A stretch of 64,000 nucleotides of DNA. It comes from Sabellastarte sp. h YS-2021. Its lineage: Eukaryota; Annelida; Polychaeta; Sabellida; Sabellidae. Position 1 is the stretch's first letter. The number at the start of each line of letters is the position of its first letter. Under the pieces are notes generated by a model. The model had not been told where the DNA came from. It saw only the letters and a list, made by a program, of their open reading frames with translations, and searched no databases. Below, in pieces: positions 10,646-20,020 of this stretch. Both the position numbers and the translations under genes were made by a program. The DNA lies in assembly GCA_964017235.1 (NCBI GenBank), contig OZ024934.1, positions 89,370,706 to 89,434,705 of the forward strand, in the 5' to 3' direction.

Positions 10646-13600
10646 ATGTCCACCCCCCTGGGGGGTGGATATATTATTTTTGCTTTTTTCGCCGTCCGAT
10701 GTCCGATGTCCGGCGTCCGGCGTCCGATGTCCGGCGTCACGCATGGTTTCCGCTCATTTAAAGGAAAAGTATTAGAGCTATTGTCACCAAATTTGGTATG
10801 CAGGCTTATTGGGTCAGTAGCTTGCTTGGGATTGCTTTTGGCTGTTGTACCTCTTTTGCTTACTGAGTAATACTTAAGTACAGCTATTTTCAGTACCCAT
10901 TGGTTTCCGTGCATTTAAGCCAAAATAATTAAAGATATTTTACTACAATTTTGAATACAAGATTGTTATGTCCATAGCTCGCTTGGTATTGCATTTGGGA
11001 CTGATAGCTTTGTCAGTACATGAGTAATAGCCATTTAGGTACTTCATTGTGTATTTTCAGTACTACTTTTGAGTAATTTGCTAATATCTCAGAAACCGTG
11101 TGAGATAGAGCGATTTCGTCGAAATTTTCGACCCACAGGGTATTTAAGGAATGTAATATTTGCAATTTTCAAAAAATTTTCCCCTCCCCAAAAATGGCGG
11201 CCATTTTGAATTTTCGAATTTTTGCCAAAAATGGCAAAACACAAATTTGCTTCTATCTCCTTAACCGTGCGAGATAGAGCGATTTCGTCGAAATTTTCGA
11301 CCCACAGGGTATCTAAGGAATGCAATCTTTGCAATTTTCAAAAAAATTTTCCCCTCCCCAAAAATGGCGGCCATTTTGAATTTTCGAATTTTTGCCAAAA
11401 ATGGCAAAACACCAATCTGCTTCTATCTCCTTAACCGTGCGAGATAGAGCGATTTCGTCAAAATTTTCGACCCACAGGGTATCTGAGCATTGTACTCTTG
11501 GTAATTTTAAAAAAATTTTCCCCTCCCCAAAAATGGCGGCCATTTTGAATTTTCGAATTTTTGCCAAAAATGGCAAAACACAAATTTGCTTCTATCTCCT
11601 TAACCGTGCCAGATAGAGCGATTTCGTCAAAATTTTCGACCCACAGGGTATCTGAGCATTGTGCTCTTGGTAATTTTTACAAAATTTTCCCCTCCCCAAA
11701 AATGGCAGCCATTTTGAATTTTCGAATTTTTGCCAAAAATGACAAAACACTAATTTGCTTCTATCTCCTTAACCGTGCGAGATAGAGCGATTTCGTCGAA
11801 ATTTTCGACCCACAGGGTATCTGAGCATTGTGCTCTTGGTAATTTTCCAAAAATTTTCCCCTCCCCAAAAATGGCGGCCATTTTGAATTTTCGAATTTTT
11901 GCCAAAAATGGCAAAACACTAATTTGCTTCTATCTCCTTAACCGTGCGAGATAGAGCGATTTCGTCGAAATTTTCGACCCACAGGGTATCTAAGGAATGC
12001 AATCTTTGCAATTTTCCAAAAATTTTCCCCTCCCCAAAAATGGCGGCCATTTTGAATTTTCGAATTTTTGCCAAAAATGGCAAAACACAAATTTCCTTCT
12101 ATCTCCTTAACCGTGCCAGATAGAGCGATTTCGTCAAAATTTTCGACCCACAGGGTATCTGAGCATTGTACTCTTGGTAATTTAAAAAAAATTTTCCCCT
12201 CCCCAAAAATGGCGGCCATTTTGAATTTTTGAATTTTTGCCAAAAATGGCAAAACACAAATTTGCTTCTATCTCCTTAACCGTGCCAGATAGAGCGATTT
12301 CGTCAAAATTTTCGACCCACAGGGTATCTAAGGAATGCAATCTTTGCAATTTTCCAAAAATTTTCCCCTCCCCAAAAATGGCGGCCATTTTGAATTTTCG
12401 AATTTTTGCCAAAAATGGCAAAACACAAATTTCCTCCTATCTCCTTAACCGTGCCAGATAGAGCGATTTCGTCAAAATTTTCGACCCACAGGGTATCTGA
12501 GCATTGTACTCTTTGCAATTTTCCAAAAATTTTCCCCTCCCCAAAAATGGCGGCCATTTTGAATTTTCAAATTTTTGCCAAAAATGGCAAAACACTAATT
12601 TGCTTCTATCTCCTTAACCGTGCGAGATAGAGCGATTTCGTCGAAATTTTCGACCCACAGGGTAACTAAGGAATGCAATCTTTGCAATTTTCCAAAAATT
12701 TTCCCCTCCCCAAAAAATGGCGGCCATTTTGAATTTTCGAATTTTTGCCAAAAATGGCAAAACACAAATTTCCTTCTATCTCCTTAACCGTGCCAGATAG
12801 AGCGATTTCGTCAAAATTTTCGACCCACAGGGTATCTGAGCATTGTACTCTTGGCAATTTTTTAAAAAATTTCCCCTCCCCAAATATGGCGGCCATTTTG
12901 AATTTTCGAATTTTTGCCAAAAATGGCAAAACACTAATTTGCTTCTATCTCCTTAACCGTGCGAGATAGAGTGATTTCGTCGAAATTTTCGACCCACAGG
13001 GTATCTAAGGAATGCAATCTTTGCAATTTTCCAAAAATTTTCCCCTCCCCAAAAATGGCGGCCATTTTGAATTTTCGAATTTTTGCCAAAAATGGCAAAA
13101 CACAAATTTCCTTCTATCTCCTTAACCGTGCGAGATAGAGCGATTTCGTCGAAATTTTCGACCCACAGGGTATCTAAGGAATGCAATCTTTGCAATTTTC
13201 AAAAAATTTTCCCCTCCCCAAAAATGGCGGCCATTTTGAATTTTCGAATTTTTGCCAAAAATGGCAAAACACCAATCTGCTTCTATCTCCTTAACCGTGC
13301 GAGATAGAGCGATTTCGTCAAAATTTTCGACCCACAGGGCATCTGAGCATTGTACTCTTGGTAATTTTTAAAAAATTTTCCCCTCCCCAAAAATGGCGGC
13401 CATTTTGAATTTTCGAATTTTTGCCAAAAATGGCAAAACACAAATTTCCTCCTATCTCCTTAACCGTGCCAGATAGAGCGATTTCGTCAAAATTTTCGAC
13501 CCACAGGGTATCTGAGCATTGTGCTCTTGGTAATTTTTACAAAATTTTCCCCTCCCCAAAAATGGCGGCCATTTTGAATTTTCGAATTTTTGCCAAAAAT

Positions 13601-15741
13601 GACAAAACACTAATTTGCTTCTATCTCCTTAACCGTGCGAGATAGAGCGATTTCGTCGAAATTTTCGACCCACAGGGTATCTGAGCATTGTGCTCTTGGT
13701 AATTTTCCAAAAATTTTCCCCTCCCCAAAAATGGCGGCCATTTTGAATTTTCGAATTTTTGCCAAAAATGGCAAAACACTAATTTGCTTCTATCTCCTTA
13801 ACCGTGCGAGATAGAGCGATTTCGTCGAAATTTTCGACCCACAGGGTATCTAAGGAATGCAATCTTTGCAATTTTCCAAAAATTTTCCCCTCCCCAAAAA
13901 TGGCGGCCATTTTGAATTTTCGAATTTTTGCCAAAAATGGCAAAACACAAATTTGCTTCTATCTCCTTAACCGTGCCAGATAGAGCGATTTCGTCAAAAT
14001 TTTCGACTCACAGGGTATCTGAGCATTGTACTCTTGGTAATTTAAAAAAAATTTTCCCCTCCCCAAAAATGGCGGCCATTTTGAATTTTCGAATTTTTGC
14101 CAAAAATGGCAAAACACAAATTTCCTCCTATCTCCTTAACCGTGCGAGATAGAGCGATTTCGTCAAAATTTTCGACCCACAGGGTATCTGAGCATTGTAC
14201 TCTTGGTAATTTTTAAAAAATTTTCCCCTCCCCAAAAATGGAGGCCATTTGAATTTTCGAATTGTTGCCAAAAATGGCAAAACACTAATTTGCTTCTATC
14301 TCCTTAACCGTGCGAGATAGAGTGATTTCGTCGAAATTTTCGACCCACAGGGTATCTAAGGAATGCAATCTTTGCAATTTTCAAAAAATTTTCCCCTCCC
14401 CAAAAATGGCGGCCATTTTGAATTTTCGAATTTTTGCCAAAAATGGTAAAACACAAATTTGCTTCTATCTCCTTAACCGTGCGAGATAGAGCGATTTCGT
14501 CGAAATTTTCGACCCACAGGGTATCTAAGGAATGCAATCTTTGCAATTTTCCAACAAATTTTCCCCTCCCCAAAAATGGCAGCCATTTTGAATTTTCGAA
14601 TTTTTGCCAAAAATGGCAAAACACAAATTTGCTTCTATCTCCTTAACCGTGCGAGATAGAGCGATTTCGTCGAAATTTTCGACCCACAGGGTATTTAAGG
14701 AATGCAATCTTTGCAATTTTCCAAAAAATTTTCCCCTCCCCAAAAATGGCAGCCATTTTGAATTTTCGAATTTTTGCCAAAAATGGCAAAACACTAATTT
14801 GCTTCTATCTCCTTAACCGTGCGAGATAGAGCGATTTCGTCGAAATTTTCGACCCACAGGGTATCAAAGAAATGCAATCTTTGCAATTTTCCGAAAAATT
14901 TTCCCCTCCCCAAAAATGGCGGCCATTTTGAATTTTCGAATTTTTGCCAAAAATGGCAAAACACAAATTTCCTTCTATCTCCTTAACCGTGCGAGATAGA
15001 TCGATTTCATCAAAATTTTCGACCCACAGGTATTTCAGCATTGTATTCTTGGCAATTTAAAAAAAAATTTCCCGTCCCCTAAAATGGCGGCCATTTTGAA
15101 TTTTCAAATTTTTGTCAAAAATGGCAAAACACAAATTTGCTTCTATCTCCTTAACCATGCGAGATAGAGCGATTTCGTCGAAATTTTCAACCCACAGGGT
15201 ATCTAAGGAATGTAATCTTTGCAATTTTCAAAAAATTTTCCCCTCCCCAAAAATGGCAGCCATTTTGAATTTTCGAATTTTTGCCCAAAATGGAAAAACA
15301 CAAACTGGCCTTAACCATGCAAAATAGAGTTATTTCGTTGAAATTTTCGACCCATAGGGTATCTAAAAAATGTACTCTTGGCAATTTTCAAAAAAATTTC
15401 CTTTTCCCAAAAATGGCGGCCATTTTGAATTTTCAAATTTTTGCCAAAAATAGAAAAACAGGAATTTGCTTCTATCTTCTTAACCGTGCCAGATAGAGTG
15501 ATTTCGTCAAAATTTTCAACCCAACCAATGCAAAAAGGCATGAAGCTGAAATAATTTACATCTACACTAACAAATATTTAAGCATCATTGATATATTTTA
15601 CAAATGAAACAGGGTCTTGTAAGACTACTGTACAATTTGGGCAAAAGGTTCATGGGTGGACATTACACATGATAATGTGTGTTCTTCTATGCTATCCTGT
15701 TTCTATTCGCATCTACTATCAACAGGGCGGCCGATTTCTAG
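10646..15741 (+). mobile_element. Family B Helentron-like element B1 with satellite array
   Basis: The 5' end is a hairpin, TCCACCCCCC against GGGGGGTGGA with almost no loop (10649-10669). It is followed by tandem TCCGATG/TCCGGCG heptamers. Near the 3' end the arm returns as GGGTGGACATTA, then the hairpin ACACAT-GATA-ATGTGT, and the element ends in CTAG at 15738-15741 before TT. A2 shows the uninterrupted target (gagtaattaatgatt), so B1 is a clean insertion into A1. Its interior is 26 copies of a 169-bp satellite. It encodes no protein. Confidence 0.82.
11080..15530 (+). repeat. 169-bp satellite array, about 26 monomers
   Basis: The monomer carries the fixed phrases GAGATAGAGCGATTTCGTCG, GACCCACAGGGTATCT, CCCCTCCCCAAAAATGGCGG and TTTTTGCCAAAAATGGCAAA. 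Two monomer types alternate irregularly: one with 'aaggaatgcaatctttgcaa', the other with 'gagcattgtactcttggtaa'. Rare variants (CACCAATCTG at 11408 and 13270; AATGACAAAACAC at 11738 and 13598) recur 1,860 bp apart, which is 11 monomers, so a block was duplicated. The last three units (15000-15530) are more diverged. Open frames of 70-90 codons on both strands are by-products of the period, since 169 is not a multiple of 3. Confidence 0.96.
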
Positions 15742-15756
15742 TTAATGATTAATTAA

Positions 15757-16500
15757 TCATCATGAATTTTCCAAATAAGGAAAACACAAAAATGCTTACA
15801 TCTCGAAAACCGTGTGAGATAGAGCGATTTCGACAAGATTTTTGATCCACAGGGTGTCTCTGCAGAGTAGCTATCCCAATTTTCCAAAAAAAATTTGTCT
15901 CGACAAAAATGGTGGCCATTTTGAATTTCCGAATTTTTCGCAAAAAATGCAAAACACAAAAATGCTTATATCTCGAAAACCATGCTAGATAGAGCGATTT
16001 CAACGAAATTTTTGACCCACAGAGTATCTCTGTAGAGTAGCCAAGCCAATTTTCAAAAAAAAATTTGTCTCGCCAAATTTGGTGGCCATTTTGAATTTTC
16101 GAATTTTTCGCAAAAATTGCAAAACACAAAAATGCTTATATCTCGAAAACCATGCTAGATAGAGCGATTTTGACAAAATTTTTGACCCACAGGGTATCTC
16201 TGCCCACTAGCCATGCCAATTTGAAAAAGAAAATTTTGTCTCGCCAAATTTGGCGGCCATTTTGAATTTTCGAATTTTTCGCAAAAATTGCAAACACAGA
16301 AATGCTTATATCTCGAAAACCATGCTAGATAGAGCAAGTTCAACAAAATTTTTGAACCACAGGGTATCTCTGAATAGTAGCCATGCCAATTTTCAAAAAA
16401 TTTTTGTTTTGCCAAAAAATGGCGGCCATTTTGAATTTTTTGCAAAAATTGCAAAACACAAAAATGCTTATATCTTGAAAACCATGCTAGATAGAGCAGA
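15757..16500 (+). repeat. 170-bp repeat array of family A (A1 copy)
   Basis: About 4.4 monomers with period 170 bp (AGAGCGATTT at 15821, 15991, 16161 and AGAGCAAGTT at 16331). The monomer shares GATAGAGCGATTTC, GACCCACAGGGTATCTC and AATGGCGGCCATTTTGAA with the 169-bp satellite of family B but differs elsewhere. The two arrays are therefore homologous although the termini of A and B are not. Confidence 0.9.
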
Positions 16501-16615
16501 CCGGCTAACTTTGGTTGCCACAACACTATAAAGCTAGAAGCAGAGCATTTTCTTAATACTTTAGCACTCCCCTTTATATCCTTTTCGGGATGCTTTGTTT
16601 TTGCTGTGCAAAAAC

Positions 16616-17007
16616 TAGGGCTGCGAACGAGTACTCGAGCCTCGGTGTACGAGGCGGTCATGGCTTGTGCTCGAGTCCATTTTAAAAACTCGGTTACTCG
16701 TGAGGTATTGTATTATCGCCCACATAATAAAACGCTTGTGTAAAATATACTACATTTCAGCATTTCCGTCACATAATATCAATTAAAGTTGTTATTTTTG
16801 CTTGAAAACATACAATTTACTCCATATTCTATAATATATGGTCAAATAGAAGAAGTGTTTCTTCAAAAGTTTCGTTTCCGGAACCGACTATTTGTTTACA
16901 GAAGACTTCTAATGGTAGGTACTAAATCTTGCTAGGTTACTTGAATTCGGTCCGGTTGTCAGAGGATGAGTCCTCGATGCCGTTTTTCAGCACCCGTCAC
17001 AGCCCTA
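16616..17007. mobile_element. hAT-type MITE, TSD GCAAAAAC
   Basis: 392 bp, starting TAGGGCTG and ending CAGCCCTA. The 8-bp duplication GCAAAAAC lies at 16608-16615 and 17008-17015. A2 keeps the empty site (gctatgcaaaaacatt). The target is one arm of the family A 3' hairpin. Two decayed relatives are at 27366-27745 and 49284-49523. Confidence 0.95.
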
Positions 17008-17045
17008 GCAAAAACATTATCTTTTTTTTGCAAGCGATCCTCTAG

Positions 17046-17578
17046 TTATTGGTCCAAGACACTTGGGATGGTAAACCAACCTATAGGAAATCATGGGCTG
17101 GAAATCTTCTGATGTGGTCAGATTTGATTTTGGGCCTCTCCTTCAAGGTCAAACTCGGTTACAGTTCTCGCCTCCAACCTCTGAGGCCGCCGGTTCGAAT
17201 CTCAGGCCGGGCGCTTCATGTTAGAAAGTTGGTAGTTACTTGCCGATGCCCGGTGGTTTACAGTGCAGTATGCACTGGTTTCCTCCACCTGTAAACTACC
17301 CGTCGCAATATGACCCTGGCTGTTGAACGCGACGTAAAACAACAAATAAATCTAAATCAAGGTCAAACGAGGATAGCCAACTTTAAAAGTGCGTATAACT
17401 CGCTTATTATTGGTCCTAGAGGTTTGCAATGTGAAACCAACCTATAGGAGGTCATGGGCTGCGAATCTACTGATGTGGTCAGATTTGACCTTGGCCCCTG
17501 CTTCAAGGTCAAATGAGGGTAGCCAAACTTAAAAGTGCTTTCAACTTGCTTATTATTGAAAAATGCTGTTCTTCTAAA
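17046..17578 (+). repeat. 147-bp repeats resuming after A1, with SINE
   Basis: The interrupted C1 monomer continues at 17046 (TTATTGGTCCAAGACAC). After the SINE at 17155-17356 the repeats run on from 17369 until they lose the pattern near 17560. Confidence 0.8.
17155..17356 (+). repeat. tRNA-derived SINE with 12-bp target duplication
   Basis: It lacks the very 5' end but has the B box CCGGTTCGAATCTC and the body GTTTACAGTGCAGTATGCAC. The tail reads CGCAATATGACCCTGG and ends GCGACGTAAAACAACAAATA. TCAAGGTCAAAC flanks it on both sides (17143-17154 and 17357-17368), as expected for LINE-mediated insertion into a 147-bp monomer. The tail resembles molluscan V-SINEs such as RUDI; that is from memory and not an alignment. 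Confidence 0.85.
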
Positions 17579-17597
17579 CTATGTTAGCTGGCCTTTT

Positions 17598-17644
17598 CCG
17601 GTGGATACATCTTGCATCTGGCCACAGGTGCGTCCTTGGTCTAG
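17598..17644 (+). terminator. Family C 3' terminus (transposon end, hairpin plus CTAG)
   Basis: CCGGTGGATAC, then the hairpin GCATCTG/CAGGTGC, then CTAG followed by TT. This is the replication-termination end of a rolling-circle element, not a transcription terminator proven by data. Confidence 0.65.
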
Positions 17645-18225
17645 TTGATCCTAGAGGTTTGCAATATGAAACCAAGTTGCAGGATATTGTGGGCTGGGAA
17701 TCTTCTTAGGGGTGTGACGAGTACAAATAATTCGGGTCGATTGCTCGCAGATAAAAGCTCGACTCGACATCGAGCCCTCGCGACATTTAGTATCCACCAT
17801 AACAGGAAACGACATCCAATATGGCGGCTCCCGTAAACGAAAAAAATATAAAGATAAAAGCTTTGAATCGCTTGAATTGGCTATTGTCAGCACATAATAT
17901 CAATAATATTAGGTTACAAATGGTGGATTATGCGATTTAATGAAAATAAGGTATGTTATTTTATGTTTAATTGACTAAAAAACGTAACCGGTTCTATAGG
18001 TTGTTTTATGCACACGAGTAGTCGATCCTAAGAATTGGGGTCGAATTTTCGTGAAATTCGCCTCGCTCGGCGAGTGTCGACTGCTTGGTCGCACCCCTAA
18101 ATCTTCTGATGTCAGATTTGACCTTTAGCCCTTCCTTCAAGGTCAAACGATGGTTCACTGGCTTTGGTGAGTTGTCTTTCCGGTGGATACAGATTTGCAT
18201 CGGTTCTCTGATGTGGGGGGTCTAG
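17645..18225 (+). mobile_element. Family C 3' fragment (C1b)
   Basis: A partial 147-bp monomer begins at once after the previous CTAG terminus, is interrupted by an hAT MITE, and runs into a second C-type 3' end. That end has CCGGTGGATAC at 18180-18190, a decayed hairpin, and CTAG at 18222-18225 followed by TT. Either a second C copy inserted at the terminus of C1, or the end was duplicated in tandem. Confidence 0.65.
17707..18099. mobile_element. hAT-type MITE, TSD AATCTTCT
   Basis: 393 bp, starting TAGGGGTGTGACGA and ending TGGTCGCACCCCTA. It is flanked by AATCTTCT at 17699-17706 and 18100-18107. The 147-bp monomer word 'gggaatcttctgatg' is restored on excision. The core contains AATATGGCGGCTCCCG. 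Confidence 0.95.
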
Positions 18226-18453
18226 TTATTGGTTGGAAGAATGGATAAATTAGACGAATAATCAATATTGAAAGTGGAGGTGATTCCAGTCACCAGTGTT
18301 AAGACTATTAACAATCAGTTAAAAGGTTTTGAGTAACACAACTGATAGTAAATATATATGACAACAGAACCATATTTGGTTGAGGTATTAAGGTCCAGGT
18401 ACTGTATTTGCAATAGATTTGTATGGGTCAGTTAAATGAACAAGATATCACTA

Positions 18454-18523
18454 CAGTGGACTCTGTATAATTCGAATGGGTGAAATCCTGCTGAAATGGT
18501 TCGAATTAAACCAAGTTTGAATT
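18454..18523 (+). repeat. Left terminal inverted repeat region of Tigger
   Basis: Seventy bases of Tigger end sequence, including the 22-bp TIR and two TTCGAAT-type subterminal sites, before the family A2 insertion. Confidence 0.9.
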
Positions 18524-18906
18524 AAGCGTCCCGCAAGGGACGCTTGTTTGTGTATGGGAGAGCTTCCGGCTCCGCCGGCTCGGCCGGCTCCGCCGGCTCC
18601 GCATTTTGTTTTCCTTATAACTCTGTAACCGTCAGGGGGATTCTTTTCAAATTTGGCAGGTTTAGGCAGTAGCCTTGGGGAATTTTTTTGAATATGCTGC
18701 AGTGACATTTCAACCAATCAGAGAGGTCACATGACCAAAAATGTCTTTTTTCGATGGGGAAGCTTGTCCGGATGATAACTTGAAAGGAATTTTATCAATT
18801 CACCTGAAACTTGGCAAATACATTCATTCTATTAAAATCTGGAAATCATTAGATTTTGGCATTGATTGGTCAAGAAATGGCCGAGTAATTAATGATTAAT
18901 TAATCA

Positions 18907-20020
18907 TTACGAATTTTCCAAATAAGGAAAACACAAAAATGCTTTTATCTCGAAAACCGTGCTAGATAGAGCGATTTCGACGAAATTTTTGACCCATAGG
19001 GTATCTCTGCGGAGTAGTTATCCCAATTTTCAAAAAAATTTTTGTCTCGCCCAAAATGGCGGCCATTTTGAATTTTCGCAAAAATTGCAAAACACAAAAA
19101 TGCTTATATCTCAAAAACCGTGGTAGATAGAGCAATTTCGACAAAATTTTTGACCCGCAGGATGTCTCTGTGGAGTACTTTTCCCAATTTTCAATAAAAT
19201 TTTGTCTCGCCAAAAATGGCGGCCATTTTGAATTTTCGAAATTTTCGCAAAAATTGCAAAACACAAAAATGCTTATATCTCGAAAACTGTGCTAGATAGA
19301 GCGATTTCGACGAAATTTTTGACCCACAGGGTATCTCTGCAGAGTAGTTATCCCAATTTTGAAAAAAATTTTCTCTCGCCAAAAATGGCGGCCATTTTGA
19401 ATTTTCGAATTTTTCGCAAAACATAAAAATGCTTATATCTCGAAAACCCTGCTAGATAGAGCGATTTCGACGAAATTTTTGACCCACAGGGTATATCTGC
19501 AGAGTAGCCATGCCAATTTTCAAAAAAATTTTGTCTCGCCAAAAATGGCGGCCATTTTGAATTTTCGAATTTTTCGCAAAAATTGCAAAACATAAAAATG
19601 CTTATATCTCAAAAACCCTGCTAGATAGAGCGATTTCGATGAAATTTTTGACCCACAGGGTATCTCTGCAGGGTAGCCATGCCATTTTTCAAACAAAAAA
19701 TTTCTCGCAAAAAATGGCGGCCATTTTGAATTTTCGAATTTTTCGCAAAATTGCAAAACACAAAAATGCTTATATCTCGAAAACCGTGCTAGATAGAGCG
19801 ATTTCGACGAAATTTTTGACCCACTGGGTATCTCTGCAGAGTAGCCATGCCAATTTTCAAAAAAAATTTATCTTGCCAAAAATGGCGGCCATTTTGAATT
19901 TTCGAATTTTTGCGCAAAAATTGCAAAACACAAAAATGCTAATATTTCGAAAACCGTGCTACATAGAGCGATTTCGACGAAATTTTTTATCTTCAGGGTA
20001 TCTCTGCAGAGCAGCTATCC
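18907..20020 (+). repeat. 170-bp repeat array of family A (A2 copy)
   Basis: About 6.6 monomers, spacing 155-170 bp, with TATCTCGAAAACCGTGCTAG and CTCTGCAGAGTAG as markers. The array stops in mid-monomer at the G1 fragment and resumes at 23052-23313. Confidence 0.9.

Larger units (their letters stand above)
10287..17045 (+). mobile_element. Family A Helentron-like element A1
   Basis: The 5' end AAGCGTTCCGCAAGGGGGCG follows TT and is a decayed form of the perfect hairpin in A2 (GCGTCCC, loop GCAA, GGGACGC). The 3' part has the inverted arm TCGGGATGCTT (near 16586), a GTTTTTGC/GCAAAAAC hairpin (split by an hAT MITE) and the terminus CCTCTAG before TT at 17042-17045. The flanking 147-bp monomer is rejoined exactly (gcttat + tattgg) when A1 is removed, so insertion was at TT without target duplication. 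The interior is a 170-bp array (15757-16500) related to the 169-bp satellite. B1 and an hAT MITE are nested in it. No protein is encoded. Confidence 0.82.
6100..17644 (+). mobile_element. Family C Helentron-like element C1, heavily interrupted
   Basis: The 5' module begins near 6128 (GGTTTAGCGTTTGCTAC, then a GCC-rich stretch) but has lost the terminal hairpin that the copies at 62840 and 41963 keep. It continues through 'gaaaaacgagatgg' to the 147-bp repeat array. The 3' end at 17598-17644 has the family C signature: CCGGTGGATAC, a hairpin GCATCTG/CAGGTGC and a CTAG terminus followed by TT. Nested insertions account for most of the length: a foldback element, a LINE fragment, family A1 and a SINE. 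Without them C1 is about 1.8 kb. A further 147-bp unit and a second C-type 3' end (18180-18225) follow directly. Confidence 0.65.

Noticed and set aside
11089..15496. Many 70-106-codon ORFs on both strands with recurring MPKMAKHK- and FGKNSKIQN-like peptides
   Set aside because: They are translations of the 169-bp satellite. The period is not a multiple of three, so frames drift and stop in every second unit, and both strands look equally open.
11080..15530. Centromeric satellite
   Set aside because: The array is bounded by Helentron-like ends (10646 and 15741) and only 4.4 kb long; it is cargo of a mobile element.
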